Shown here: positions 51,215-61,244 of the stretch, piece after piece | How positions within the stretch are numbered: position 1 is the stretch's first letter | Layout: each line of letters opens with the position of its first letter | NCBI RefSeq assembly: GCF_002879865.1 | Contig: NZ_PNXY01000008.1 | Location: 186,001 to 250,000 of the forward strand | Reading direction: 5' to 3' | Length of the DNA: 64,000 bases | Origin: Paraburkholderia rhynchosiae | Lineage (GTDB): Bacteria; Pseudomonadota; Gammaproteobacteria; Burkholderiales; Burkholderiaceae | Notes under the pieces: generated by a model | Seen by the model: only the letters and a program-made list of their open reading frames with translations | Told to the model about the DNA's origin: nothing | Databases searched by the model: none | Program-made: the position numbers and the translations under genes

Positions 51215-53875
51215 ATGAACGAGCCGGTCGATCCCGACAAACACGACGTGCCGTCGCCTTCGGTCATGCCGGCGCAGCGCCGCGCGCCCCGCCCACGGCG
51301 CATTCCGCGCAGCCGCGAGCAGCAGGCGCGTCTCGACGCGCGCGAACCCGCGTTCGAGCCGCTGCCGTTCGCCATCGACGAAGATGCGGCGCGCCGCCCT
51401 TTCGCGGACAAACTTCACGCGTGGTTTGAAGCACGCCGCTGGCAACCGTTCGATTTTCAGCGCGACGTCTGGCGCGAAATAGGACGAGGCGCCAGTGGTT
51501 TGCTGCATGCGACCACCGGCGCGGGCAAGACGTGGGCCGTCTGGTTCGGCGCGCTCGCAGCATTCGCGCCGGGCACGCCATCCGTATCGAAGTCCGCATC
51601 CACACGCAAACGCACGAGCACGCAACCCGAGCCGCTCACGGTTCTCTGGATCACGCCAATGCGTGCGCTCGCCGCCGACACCGCCCGCGCATTGCAAAGC
51701 TCGGCGGTCGAACTCGCCGTGCCATGGACCGTGGGCTTGCGAACCGGCGACACGTCCACCGCCGAACGCGCACGGCAAAACCGGCGCATGCCGTCCGCGC
51801 TGGTGACGACGCCCGAAAGCCTGTCGCTCATGCTCACAAGGCCCGACGCGCGCGAAGTACTTTCGCACGTGAGACTTGTGATCGTCGACGAATGGCATGA
51901 GCTGCTCGGCAACAAGCGCGGCACGCAAACGCAACTGGCCGTGGCGCGCCTCGCGCATTGGCGGCCCGAATTGCAGGTGTGGGGTTTGTCGGCAACGCTC
52001 GGCAACCTTCCCTTCGCAGCCGATGTCTTGCTCGCGCCGGTCAACACGCCACGCGTCAGCGTGCACGGTAATTTGCCCAAGGCGTTGATCGTCGATACGG
52101 TTATTCCCGAGACCATCGAGCGATTTCCGTGGGGCGGTCATATGGGCATGCGCCAGGTGCAAGCGGTGGCCGATGCAATCGGCGAGGCGCACACATCGCT
52201 TGTATTCACCAACACGCGTTCGCAATGCGAAGTCTGGTATCAGGCGCTGCTCGAAGCGCGGCCCCAATGGGCCGGCGCCATTGCATTGCATCATGGTTCG
52301 CTCGATCAGGAAGTGCGCGAATGGGTTGAGCGCGGCTTGAAGAGTGGCCTGCTGAAAGTGGTTGTATGCACATCGAGCCTTGATCTCGGCGTCGACTTTC
52401 TGCCCGTTGAGCGCGTGTTCCAGATCGGCTCGCCAAAAGGCGTCGCGCGTTTGATGCAGCGCGCCGGCCGCTCGGGCCACGCGCCGGGGCGTCCGTCGCG
52501 CGTGACGATCGTGCCCACGCATGCGCTCGAACTCGTCGAAGCGGCCGCTGCACGCGAGGCCGTTGACAAGCGGCAAATAGAAGGCCGGGAAACGCCCGAA
52601 AAGCCGTTCGACGTGCTGGTGCAGCATCTCGTGACCGTGGCGATAGGCGGCGGCTTCGACGCGCACGAACTGTATGTTGAAATTCGCAGCACCTATGCCT
52701 ACCGGCATCTGACGCAGAGCGAATTCGATTGGGCGTTAGGTTTCGTCGAAGGCGGCGGCACCGCGCTGCGCGCGTACCCGGACTATCATCGCGTGGTGCG
52801 CGAAAGCGACGGACTCTACCGTGTGCCGCGCGAAGATCTGGTGCGGCGGCATCGTAACAACGTCGGGACGATCGTCGCGAACGGCACGTTGAATGTCGCT
52901 TATCTCGGGGGCGGACGTATCGGCGCAATAGAAGAGTCATTTATTTCGCGGCTCAAACCGGGCGATATCTTCACCTTCGGCGGACGCGCGCTCGAACTGA
53001 TTCGCGTGCAGGACATGACCGCGTGGGTCAAGCGCGCCACGTCCTCGCGTGGAGCGATGCCGCAATGGGCGGGCAGCCGCATGCCGCTCTCGTCGGAACT
53101 CGCCGACGCCACACTGACCATGCTCGCGCGCGCCGCCAACGGCATCTATGATGAGCCGGAAATGCGCGCCGTTCGGCCGCTGCTGGAATTGCAGCAGAAG
53201 TGGTCGGCGTTGCCGGAGCCTGGCGTGCTCGTCGCCGAAGTACTCAGATCGCGCGAAGGGCATCACTTTTTTTGTTATCCGTTTGCGGGGCGCATCGCAC
53301 ATATCGGCCTGGGCGCGTTGCTGGCATGGCGGGTTGCCCGCGAGAAACCGGGCACCTTTTCTATTTCGATGAACGACTATGGTTTCGAGCTGTTGTCCGC
53401 GCAACCATTCGATTGGGCCGCGGAATTCGAGAGCGGTTTACTGTCGCCGGAAGAACTGGATCACGACATTCTCGCGAGCCTGAATTCGTCGGAACTGTCC
53501 CGGCGGCGTTTCCGCGAAATTGCACGTGTTTCGGGACTCGTGTTTCAGGGACATCCGGGACAGCAAAAAAGCGCGCGGCAATTGCAGGCTTCCAGTGGCC
53601 TGTTCTACGAGGTATTTCGCAATCACGACAGCGGTAATCTGTTACTCGATCAGGCCGACGCCGAAGTGCTCTTGCAGGAACTCGACGCCAAACGCATTCG
53701 CGCCGCCCTCGAACGTATGAATGACAGCCGCCTCGTGCTCACACGCCCAAAGAAAGCGACGCCGTTCGCGTTTCCGCTAATCGTGGGACGCTTGCGCGAA
53801 AAAGTCAGCACCGAAAAGCTCGCAGATCGCGTTGAACGGATGCTGGCGGAACTCGAGAGGGCGGCTCGCACATGA
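51215..53875 (+). CDS. Lhr-type DEXH helicase (ligase-associated DNA damage response)
   Basis: 886-aa superfamily 2 helicase. Walker A is TTGAGKT (residues 100-106), motif II is [15 protein letters not shown] near 225, motif III LSATLGN, and motif [14 protein letters not shown] near 415. The C-terminal Lhr region is present ([20 protein letters not shown]). The short length and the next gene, pdeM (4-bp overlap), mark it as the ligase-associated helicase. In that four-gene group it works with an exonuclease and an ATP-dependent ligase. Neither of those genes is here, so the group is split. Confidence 0.93.
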   Translation: MNEPVDPDKHDVPSPSVMPAQRRAPRPRRIPRSREQQARLDAREPAFEPLPFAIDEDAARRPFADKLHAWFEARRWQPFDFQRDVWREIGRGASGLLHATTGAGKTWAVWFGALAAFAPGTPSVSKSASTRKRTSTQPEPLTVLWITPMRALAADTARALQSSAVELAVPWTVGLRTGDTSTAERARQNRRMPSALVTTPESLSLMLTRPDAREVLSHVRLVIVDEWHELLGNKRGTQTQLAVARLAHWRPELQVWGLSATLGNLPFAADVLLAPVNTPRVSVHGNLPKALIVDTVIPETIERFPWGGHMGMRQVQAVADAIGEAHTSLVFTNTRSQCEVWYQALLEARPQWAGAIALHHGSLDQEVREWVERGLKSGLLKVVVCTSSLDLGVDFLPVERVFQIGSPKGVARLMQRAGRSGHAPGRPSRVTIVPTHALELVEAAAAREAVDKRQIEGRETPEKPFDVLVQHLVTVAIGGGFDAHELYVEIRSTYAYRHLTQSEFDWALGFVEGGGTALRAYPDYHRVVRESDGLYRVPREDLVRRHRNNVGTIVANGTLNVAYLGGGRIGAIEESFISRLKPGDIFTFGGRALELIRVQDMTAWVKRATSSRGAMPQWAGSRMPLSSELADATLTMLARAANGIYDEPEMRAVRPLLELQQKWSALPEPGVLVAEVLRSREGHHFFCYPFAGRIAHIGLGALLAWRVAREKPGTFSISMNDYGFELLSAQPFDWAAEFESGLLSPEELDHDILASLNSSELSRRRFREIARVSGLVFQGHPGQQKSARQLQASSGLFYEVFRNHDSGNLLLDQADAEVLLQELDAKRIRAALERMNDSRLVLTRPKKATPFAFPLIVGRLREKVSTEKLADRVERMLAELERAART

Positions 53876-54534
53876 AACCTGCCTCGTTGCCAGTTGAAAT
53901 TGCCGGACACCCGCTCGTGCTGTCGAGCTTGCGCGCAGCCTTCGATCCCGCGCTGCGTTGTCTGTTCGTCGCCGATGCCCATTTTGGCAAGGACGCCGTG
54001 TTCCGCGCGCGCGGCATTCCCGTGCCGATCGGTTCGACTGCCGACAACCTGATGCGCCTCGATATCCTGATCGCCGGATTCGAACCGGCCATGCTCGTGT
54101 TTCTCGGCGATCTGCTGCACGCGCGCGAAGCTCACGCTGAAGAGACACTCGACGCGCTGCATGTGTGGCGCGCGCGGCACGCGGATTTGCAGGTCGTGCT
54201 GGTCGAAGGCAACCATGACCGGCATGCAGGCGCATTGCCGGAGTTGCTGAGCGTCGAGTATGTGCAGGAGCCGTGGCGCATTGGACCTTGGGCGCTGTGT
54301 CACCACCCGCAGACGGTCGACGGTGCTTATGCACTCGCCGGTCATTTGCATCCCGTCTATCGAATCGCGACGCGCAACGATTCGGTTCGCATGCCGTGCT
54401 TTCGATTCGGAGCGCAATGCGGGGTGTTGCCTGCGTTTGGCAGCTTTACCGGGGGTGCGCGCGACGATGGTCAAGTTGGCGACGAGAAGGTTTTTGTCGT
54501 GGCACAGGATAAGGTAATCGAAGTGCCGCGCTGA
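53872..54534 (+). CDS. pdeM: Ligase-associated DNA damage response phosphoesterase
   Basis: 220-aa calcineurin-like metallophosphoesterase. The metal motifs are all present: [13 protein letters not shown] (Asp-x-His), [11 protein letters not shown] (Gly-Asp), [10 protein letters not shown] (Gly-Asn-His-Asp), and [12 protein letters not shown] (Gly-His-x-His). The start overlaps the helicase stop. Such proteins are part of the Lhr/MPE/exonuclease/ligase repair group and may remove 3' phosphates or process DNA ends. The catalytic set is complete. Confidence 0.93.
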   Translation: MKPASLPVEIAGHPLVLSSLRAAFDPALRCLFVADAHFGKDAVFRARGIPVPIGSTADNLMRLDILIAGFEPAMLVFLGDLLHAREAHAEETLDALHVWRARHADLQVVLVEGNHDRHAGALPELLSVEYVQEPWRIGPWALCHHPQTVDGAYALAGHLHPVYRIATRNDSVRMPCFRFGAQCGVLPAFGSFTGGARDDGQVGDEKVFVVAQDKVIEVPR

Positions 54535-54868
54535 AGCTTCGTGCGCACCACGGCCGATCCTTTCCTCATACGTGTCGTAGCAAAACGCTCAAATAAACCC
54601 ATACCCAACACTTCCTCACGCGATCTTTTTCGCAAGCACATGCACCATTTTCGGCGCTCATGCCGTTGGCAGCCGAAAAGATTCCCACACACGCCCGCCG
54701 TGCGGCCTTGCGCGACAACAGCGCGCCGAGCGCGGGTATACCTGTGTTTGACTGAGCCAGACAGCCCCGTTTACTGGACGCAGAACAAACCTGTCAGCAT
54801 TCTTTCGGTTTGCGTTGGTCAGCCAACGGTGCTCAAAGAGCGCCCTCACAAAACCCTGGAGACAAGCC
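54535..54868. other. 334-bp spacer without a recognisable gene
   Basis: Between pdeM and the flavoprotein gene. It should hold the flavoprotein promoter. I see no dyad, terminator with T run, or RNA gene. GGAG at 54857-54861 is the ribosome binding site of the following gene. Confidence 0.4.
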
Positions 54869-56257
54869 ATGGCTCAAGTGTCGAGCAGCGTCATCGAAGA
54901 ACTAAAAAACGCTATACGTGGGCAGCTCGTTCTGCCCGAGGATTCGAATTTCAACGACGCGCGCAGCATCTGGAATGCAATGATCGACCGCCGTCCGGCG
55001 ATGATCCTGCGTTGCGCCGGTGTCGCCGACGTGCGTCGCGCCGTGGCATTCGCGCGCGATAACAATTTGCCTCTGGCGATGCGCGGCGGCGGTCATAACA
55101 TCGCCGGCAGCGCGCTGTGCGACGACGGTCTGGTGCTGGATTTTTCGTTGATGAAATCCGTGCGTATCGATCCTGTCGCGAGGCGTGCATACGTGGAACC
55201 CGGCTCAACGCTCGCGGATTTCGATCATGAAGCGCAAGCCTTCGGACTCGCCACGCCGCTCGGCATCAATTCGACTACAGGAGTCGCGGGCTTGACGCTC
55301 GGCGGCGGATTCGGCTGGCTCAGCCGCAAATACGGCATGACGGTGGACAATCTGATTTCAGCGGACGTCGTCACCGCCGACGGCGAGTTGCTCCGCGCCA
55401 GCGCCGAATCGAATGAAGATCTGTTCTGGGCGATTCGTGGTGGCGGCGGCAATTTCGGCGTCGTCACATCATTCGAGTTCGCGCTGCATCCGATAGGCCC
55501 GATGGTGTATGGCGGCCTTGTCGTCATGCCGCTCGATCAGGCAAGGGACGCCCTCGTCAAATATCGCGTCGCGGCCAATGACATGCCGGACGATCTGAGC
55601 GTATGGGCGGTTCTGCGGCTCGCGCCGCCACTACCGTTCCTCCCTGCGGAGGTGCATGGAAAGCCGGTAGTCATCTTCGCGATGTGCTACACGGGGCCGA
55701 CCGCGAACGGTCCGTCCGCGGTGGCGCAAGTCAAAACGTTCGGCACGCCGGTCGGCGAACATCTCGGCGAAATGCCCTACGCGATGTGGCAACAGGCTTT
55801 CGATCCGCTGCTCGCGCCGGGATCGCGCAATTACTGGAAATCGCACAATCTCGCCGGCATCGACGATGGCCTGATCGAGGCGCTCCTTCAGTCGATCCAG
55901 AATCTGCCTTCTCCGCAATGCGAGATCTTTTTCGGGCAGATTGGCGGACAAACGCAGCGCGTTGCCGTCGACGCAACCGCTTATTCGAGCCGCGACACGC
56001 TCTACGCGATGAACGTGCATGGCCGCTGGGAAGATCCGGCCGACGACGAACGTTGTATCGCGTGGGCGCGCGCGTTCTTCGATTCGGCGGCGCCGTTCGC
56101 GCTAGGCAGCGTCTACGTCAACTTCATGACGCAGGAAGAGGCCGGCCGCATCGCCGATGCTTATGGGCCGAACTACGAACGGCTCGTCGCGGTGAAAAGC
56201 CGCTACGATCCGCACAACCTGTTCTGCCATAACCAGAACATTCGCCCGGCCACGTAA
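54869..56257 (+). CDS. BBE-like FAD-linked oxidase
   Basis: 462-aa FAD-dependent oxidase of the berberine-bridge-enzyme type. The FAD-binding PP-loop segment is LAMRGGGHNIAGSALCDDG, with the His usually linked covalently to FAD. The second region is GINSTTGVAGLTLGGGFGWLSRKYGMTVDNL, where bicovalent members have a Cys; here the position is Thr or Val, so FAD is at most singly attached. The BBE C-terminal motif is AYGPNYERLVAVKSRYDPHN. No signal peptide. The substrate is unknown (sugars and alcohols are common). Confidence 0.92.
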   Translation: MAQVSSSVIEELKNAIRGQLVLPEDSNFNDARSIWNAMIDRRPAMILRCAGVADVRRAVAFARDNNLPLAMRGGGHNIAGSALCDDGLVLDFSLMKSVRIDPVARRAYVEPGSTLADFDHEAQAFGLATPLGINSTTGVAGLTLGGGFGWLSRKYGMTVDNLISADVVTADGELLRASAESNEDLFWAIRGGGGNFGVVTSFEFALHPIGPMVYGGLVVMPLDQARDALVKYRVAANDMPDDLSVWAVLRLAPPLPFLPAEVHGKPVVIFAMCYTGPTANGPSAVAQVKTFGTPVGEHLGEMPYAMWQQAFDPLLAPGSRNYWKSHNLAGIDDGLIEALLQSIQNLPSPQCEIFFGQIGGQTQRVAVDATAYSSRDTLYAMNVHGRWEDPADDERCIAWARAFFDSAAPFALGSVYVNFMTQEEAGRIADAYGPNYERLVAVKSRYDPHNLFCHNQNIRPAT

Positions 56258-56456
56258 CGCTTGCATAGCGAGGAATTCGCGCACTGGCCGGCGCGGATTC
56301 CTCGCCTCACTGGCACCCATGCTGCCTCTGCGCGGGCGGCGTGTGTCAGGCACGGCAAATGCTGCTCTATCATGGACGCTGGTTTGCGGCCGGCGTCACG
56401 GCATTCCCGTTCCATCGATAAAGAAGCCAGTTCCATAACGTAAAAGGACAACTATC

Positions 56457-57047
56457 ATGCGCAGACGACAATTCATCACGACGGCCGGCGCGGCTTTCGC
56501 TACCGCGGGTCTCGGCCTCGCCGGTTGCACCACCACGTCTCCGTCTTCGAGCGGGTCGGCGTCCGCCAACGCCAGCAAGCGCGACACGATCAATGCGGGT
56601 ATCGACTCGACGCTTTCGCGTCTGTACGCGAACGTCGGCGGCTCGCGCGAACTCGTGGCGAAAGCGCGCGGGGTGCTGGTGTTCCCATCGGTGATATCGG
56701 CGGGCTTCTGGGTCGGCGGCCAATACGGCGAAGGCGCGCTGCGCGTGGGCGGCAAAACAACCGGCTACTACAGCACGGTGGCCGGCTCGTTCGGCTTGCA
56801 GATCGGCGCGCAGTCGAAAGCGCTTATCTTCCTGTTCATGACGCAGGAAGCGCTCGACAAATTCCTCAGCAGCCAGGGTTGGGCAGCGGGCGCGGACGCG
56901 ACCGTCGCCTTGCTGAAGGTCGGCGCAAACGGCGCAATCGATACTTCGACTGCAACGAGCCCCGTCGAAGCATTCGTGCTCACGAACGGCGGCCTGATGG
57001 CTGGTGTATCGCTCGAAGGCACAAAGGTTTCGCGCCTGATGATCTGA
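56457..57047 (+). CDS. YSC84-family lipoprotein
   Basis: 196 aa. The N-terminus has an Arg-Arg-rich Tat-like start (MRRRQFITTAGAAFATAG) and a lipobox LAGC at about residue 24, so it is exported and lipid-anchored. The mature domain is of the YSC84/Ysc84 type (LVAKARGVLVFPSVISAGFWV, GGKTTGYYSTVAGSFGLQIGAQ, FLFMTQEALDKFL, MAGVSLEGTKVSRL), which binds lipids or membranes in some homologues. It stands alone. In-frame downstream genes have no visible link. Confidence 0.87.
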   Translation: MRRRQFITTAGAAFATAGLGLAGCTTTSPSSSGSASANASKRDTINAGIDSTLSRLYANVGGSRELVAKARGVLVFPSVISAGFWVGGQYGEGALRVGGKTTGYYSTVAGSFGLQIGAQSKALIFLFMTQEALDKFLSSQGWAAGADATVALLKVGANGAIDTSTATSPVEAFVLTNGGLMAGVSLEGTKVSRLMI

Positions 57048-57287
57048 TCTCTCAGGATGACCGCCACGCAGCCGCCTCGCGGACTGCGTGGCGCGGCCTT
57101 TGCATCATTCATCTGCACACATGGCGCGCAGTGCTACTTGCGCTGCCCGTCGAAATGACTGACCTGCTGTAAAATCCACCCTTTCGCAAACTCCCCGCCA
57201 TCGAAACCCTCAGGCGGGGACGCTCATATTGCCCGGCCTTGCGCATCCTCAGATGCAGCGTTTGCCGCGGCAACTCACCCGTTCAAG

Positions 57288-58775
57288 ATGAATACCGCTA
57301 GCTCCACTCACGGTTGGCCTGCCAGGCTTTCCGCCATCCGCGGCAATGTGCTCGCGGGTCTGACCTCGTCGTTCGCGCTCGTGCCCGAATGCATCGCCTT
57401 CGCGCTGGTCGCGCACCTCAACCCGCTGATGGGCCTGTACGGCGCATTTTTTATCTGCACGATCACAGCGCTGTTCGGCGGCCGTCCGGGAATGATCTCG
57501 GGCGCAGCCGGTTCGATGGCAGTCGTCATCGTGGCGCTGGTCGTCCAGCACGGCGCGCAATATCTGCTCGCTACCGTGATACTGAGCGGCATTCTCATGA
57601 CGCTGTTCGGCGCATTGCGGCTCGGCAAACTGATCCGCATGGTCCCGCATCCGGTGATGCTCGGCTTCGTCAACGGACTCGCGATTGTGATCGCCACGGC
57701 GCAGCTCGCGCACTTCAGGCAAGGCTCGCCGCAAGGCGAACAATGGCTGCACGGCAGTGCCTTGGCGATGATGTGCGGTCTCGTCGCGCTGACCATGCTG
57801 ATCGTTTATGTGCTGCCGCGTATCACACGTGCCGCGCCGCCTGCGCTAGTCGCTATTGTCGGCGTGGGCGTATTCGCCCAACTGCTGCATCTGCCCACGC
57901 GCACGCTCGGCGACATGGCGCATATTGCCGGCGGTCTGCCCAGCTTCAATATGCCGGACGTGCCGCTGAACTGGCAGACGCTGCAACTGGTGTTGCCCTA
58001 CGCGGTGCTGATAGCCATTGTCGGGCTGCTAGAAACGCTGCTGACCTTCAATCTGACCGACGAAATCACCGAGACTCGCGGTCAGCCGAATCGCGAGTGT
58101 CTCGCGTTGGGCGCGGCGAATATCGCTTCGGGTCTGTTCGGCGGCATGGGCGGTTGCGCGATGATCGGCCAGACCATGATCAATCTGAACTCAGGTGGAC
58201 GCTCGCGCCTGTCCGGCATCGTAAGCGGCGTGATGATCCTGATGTATATCCTCTTTCTGTCGCCGCTGATCGAGCGCATTCCATTGGCGGCGCTAGTCGG
58301 CGTGATGTTAGTCGTCGCGCAGCAGACTTTCGCATGGGGGTCGCTGCGCGTGCTCGGCAAGGTGCCGCGCAACGACGCGCTGGTGATCGTCGCGGTCACC
58401 ATCATCACGGTGTTCTCGGATCTGGCGATTGCCGTGTTGTGTGGCATCGTCATTGCCGCGTTGAACTTCGCGTGGCAGCACGCACGCGAAATCCACGCAT
58501 ATGTCGAAGACCGCGCCGGCGACAAAACCTACGTGCCGCGCGGCACGCTGTTTTTCGCGTCGACCACGCGTTTTCATGAGCTTTTCGATCCGCAGCAGGA
58601 TCCCGGACACGTCACGATCGACTGCAGTCATTTGCTGCTTGCCGACCATTCGGCGCTGGCGGCGTTGCAAGGTCTTGACGAGCGTTACCGCAAAGCCGGC
58701 AAGCAATTGCGCGTGAAAAACCTGTCGGAGCGTAACCAGCGCTTGCTGAGCCGCGCGGGCGTCGGGTTTGCCTGA
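57288..58775 (+). CDS. SulP-family anion transporter with STAS domain
   Basis: 495-aa inner-membrane transporter. About ten to twelve helices carry SLC26 marks: LAGLTSSFALVPECIAFALVA, GLYGAFFICTITALFGGRPGM and GFVNGLAIVIATAQL. The cytoplasmic C-terminal STAS domain (about 390-495) contains VTIDCSHLLLADHSALAAL, with the Ser at the end of the signature loop. Bacterial SulP proteins carry sulfate, bicarbonate or dicarboxylates; the anion is not evident here. The ATG at 57288 gives MNTASSTHGWPARLSAIRGN. Confidence 0.93.
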   Translation: MNTASSTHGWPARLSAIRGNVLAGLTSSFALVPECIAFALVAHLNPLMGLYGAFFICTITALFGGRPGMISGAAGSMAVVIVALVVQHGAQYLLATVILSGILMTLFGALRLGKLIRMVPHPVMLGFVNGLAIVIATAQLAHFRQGSPQGEQWLHGSALAMMCGLVALTMLIVYVLPRITRAAPPALVAIVGVGVFAQLLHLPTRTLGDMAHIAGGLPSFNMPDVPLNWQTLQLVLPYAVLIAIVGLLETLLTFNLTDEITETRGQPNRECLALGAANIASGLFGGMGGCAMIGQTMINLNSGGRSRLSGIVSGVMILMYILFLSPLIERIPLAALVGVMLVVAQQTFAWGSLRVLGKVPRNDALVIVAVTIITVFSDLAIAVLCGIVIAALNFAWQHAREIHAYVEDRAGDKTYVPRGTLFFASTTRFHELFDPQQDPGHVTIDCSHLLLADHSALAALQGLDERYRKAGKQLRVKNLSERNQRLLSRAGVGFA

Positions 58776-58778
58776 GAG

Positions 58779-59318
58779 CTATTCAGCCGCGAGCGTCATG
58801 TTAGCCACCTCGCAGCGGGGCCACTGACGCAACACGTCCGGCGCAAGCAGAAGCTTGGCCGCGCGGATACCCGCCCCCATCACGATCTGCGCACGCTCCA
58901 TCACAGCGGCATCGACAAGAACACGCCAGTCCGGTGGCAAGCCAAATGCCGTAATGCCGCTTAACTCCATTCCGCTGAGTTCGACTGCGTCCTCGCGCCT
59001 CGCGAACGACAGCCGTTGCGCGCCGAGCGCCGCCTTCACCGCACCGTTGATGTCGAGCCGCAACGACCCCAGCGAAATCAGCGCTGCGTGGTGCTCGCCG
59101 CCATCTTTCCTGTAGCGCACCACGATCGTATTCGCGCAATCTGCCAGGCCGAAGCCGTAGCGCGCGCTGAAGGCGGCCGTGTCCGACGCGTCGTCGGTCA
59201 CCGCGAATACCGTCACGCCCGGCGATGGCAACTGCGCGAGAACATGCGCGGGCAAACATGCGGCGAGGTCTTCCGCCGGAATCACGTCCAACTGCTTGAT
59301 GGGTTCGTGCGAGTGCAT
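58779..59318 (-). CDS. YbaK/ProX-type aminoacyl-tRNA deacylase-like protein
   Basis: 179 aa from the ATG at 59318 (MHSHEPIKQLDVIPAEDL). The YbaK/prolyl-tRNA-synthetase associated fold is seen in DCANTIVVRYRKDGGEHHAAL, ALGAQRLSFARREDAVELSG and SGITAFGLPPDWRVLVD. Such proteins hydrolyse mischarged tRNAs in trans. The general pattern fits, but the conserved Lys of Cys-tRNA(Pro) deacylases is not clear to me. It converges with the SulP gene (3-bp gap between stops). Confidence 0.86.
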   Translation of the reverse strand: MHSHEPIKQLDVIPAEDLAACLPAHVLAQLPSPGVTVFAVTDDASDTAAFSARYGFGLADCANTIVVRYRKDGGEHHAALISLGSLRLDINGAVKAALGAQRLSFARREDAVELSGMELSGITAFGLPPDWRVLVDAAVMERAQIVMGAGIRAAKLLLAPDVLRQWPRCEVANMTLAAE

Positions 59319-59519
59319 GGCGCTCAATAAAAGTAGACGAAGAAAGCTCTCGCATTCTAGCGGCACGCGCACGTCGCCGCGCGGACCACGACCGGACCCC
59401 GCTTGCTATAGTGACAGGCACAGGGTTTGCGAAAGACAGTGATGCGAAGACTGCGTCGGGCCGGCCTGAACGGCTCGCGCACGCCTTATCCGGCGCCCAT
59501 ACCCATCGAGACTTCGACC

Positions 59520-60842
59520 ATGGACATCGACACGCTTTCCGCCGAGCACCTCCAGCAGGTGGCTCGCACGCAGGCGAACTGGGCGATCGGAGCGCTCAAG
59601 CAGTTCGCCGACGACCGCTGCACCGCGATGGCGGCCAGCATCGCGTTCTACGCCGCCTTCTCGCTCGCGCCGACGCTCGTCATGGTGATCGCGGTGGCCG
59701 GCTGGTTCTTCGGCGCGGAGGCCGCGCGCGGCGAACTGTTCGACCACATCCACGGACTGCTCGGCGACCAGGCCGCGGCAGGCGTACAGACCATCGTGGA
59801 GAATGCGCATCACAGTGGCAGCGCGGGCGGCATCGCGGCCATCATCTCGTTCACGATGCTGGCGATCGGCGCTTCAGCCACGTTCTCGTCGCTGAACAGC
59901 GCGCTCAACGTCGTATGGCCGAACACTGGACCGCGCACGTCGAGCGTGATCGCGCTGGTGCGCGTGCGGCTGATTTCGTTCGGGCTCGTGCTCGGCGTCG
60001 CGTTCCTGCTGATCGTTTCGCTGGTGCTCGACACAGTGATTACGTTCATCGGCAAATGGCTGTGGGGCGACTCGCCGTATGTCGTGATCGGCAATCTGCT
60101 GCAACTCGGCGTCGGTCTGGTGGTGCTGGCGTTTGCGTTTGCCGGCTTGCTCAAGTTTCTGCCGGACGCCAGGGTGCGTTGGCGCGATGCGCTGGTCGGC
60201 GGGGCCGTCGCGGCCGTGCTGTTTTCGGCGGGCAAGAAGCTGTTTGCGCTGTATCTCGCGCATGCCGGCATGGCGAGTTCATTCGGCGCGGCCGGTTCGC
60301 TTGCCGTGCTGCTGATGTGGCTGTACTTCTCGGCCGCAGTGCTGCTACTCGGCGCAGAATTTTCAGCCGCGCGCGCCCGTCTGCACGATCCGCGCGGCGG
60401 CTGGGCCATGCAGGCCGATTCGCCACCGGGAAGCCGCGCGAAACTCGCGTCGGTGCTCGCGGCGTCGACGGTACCGGCGAACCTGGCGTTGCACGCGCAC
60501 GAACACGCGTTCGACGGCAGCGAGCCAGCCACTGCCGCCGGCATGGCGTTCGCGGTAGGGGGAGCGGCATCGTCGGCTGAGGTCGGCGGGCGATCGCAAC
60601 ACCGAAAAAAGGCGTCCGCGCGAGCGACGGCCCTTCAGGTTGGACGCTCGATGGTGTCAGCGGAAGCGCGGGCGACCCATATCGCGGCGGTCACGCTGCT
60701 TCGAGCGGGCCGCAAAGCCGTCGCGGCCGATCGCTATGTGCGCCAGCATCCGTGGAAATCGGTGGTGTTCGCCGCGGCGGCGGGTCTCGCGGCGGCGGCC
60801 ATGGCGCGCCACAACCAGGGCGACATCGAGCGGAAAGAGTGA
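59520..60842 (+). CDS. YihY/BrkB-family membrane protein
   Basis: 440 aa. Six membrane helices of the YihY family occupy about residues 35-285 (DRCTAMAASIAFYAAFSLAPTL, EFSAARARL at the end). After that is a variable Ala/Arg-rich C-terminal part and a final hydrophobic helix (WKSVVFAAAAGLAAAAMA) with a short DUF883-like end (HNQGDIERKE). The extension past the YihY domain is longer than in short members. The ATG at 59520 was chosen; an in-frame TTG at 59427 adds an Arg-rich leader. Function in bacteria is unproven. Confidence 0.88.
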   Translation: MDIDTLSAEHLQQVARTQANWAIGALKQFADDRCTAMAASIAFYAAFSLAPTLVMVIAVAGWFFGAEAARGELFDHIHGLLGDQAAAGVQTIVENAHHSGSAGGIAAIISFTMLAIGASATFSSLNSALNVVWPNTGPRTSSVIALVRVRLISFGLVLGVAFLLIVSLVLDTVITFIGKWLWGDSPYVVIGNLLQLGVGLVVLAFAFAGLLKFLPDARVRWRDALVGGAVAAVLFSAGKKLFALYLAHAGMASSFGAAGSLAVLLMWLYFSAAVLLLGAEFSAARARLHDPRGGWAMQADSPPGSRAKLASVLAASTVPANLALHAHEHAFDGSEPATAAGMAFAVGGAASSAEVGGRSQHRKKASARATALQVGRSMVSAEARATHIAAVTLLRAGRKAVAADRYVRQHPWKSVVFAAAAGLAAAAMARHNQGDIERKE

Positions 60843-61244
60843 GGCCGGTCCTGGCGGTCGCGCTAGCGGCTGCCCCTTTCTTGTGCACGCTGACCACAAT
60901 CGGTCAAGCCTGTCTAGTCCGCTTTTGGCCAGGACCCGTTGCGGCCTTCCGACACACTCCCAAACCCGAAGCGTGAACGTAGGCAACTTCATTACAATAC
61001 GCCTACAAACAAATGCGCAAACAGGGTGGGTCGACACCGTCACTGTCAACAAAACAACAATAGTGCGAACGCAATGAATCAATATTGCAAAAATGGCAAC
61101 AATCCCGAACGGGCTTTAAATTCAAGGCTTTGCGCGGTTGTCAGTTTTTGGCGACACTCTTTTTTTTCCAGTTCTTGCCGATTGACGCGGTGAGCTATTC
61201 TCCTTTCCGCAACAAGTAAACTAATCATCTGCGTGGAGAAATGG
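60843..61244. promoter_or_regulatory. 402-bp AT-rich leader region of the major porin
   Basis: No gene. This spacer is clearly richer in A/T than the average here, as expected for a strongly expressed porin promoter. A run of T follows at 61160-61167, TTGACG at 61182-61187, and the GGAG ribosome binding site at 61234-61237. I cannot place -35 and -10 with confidence. Confidence 0.45.
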
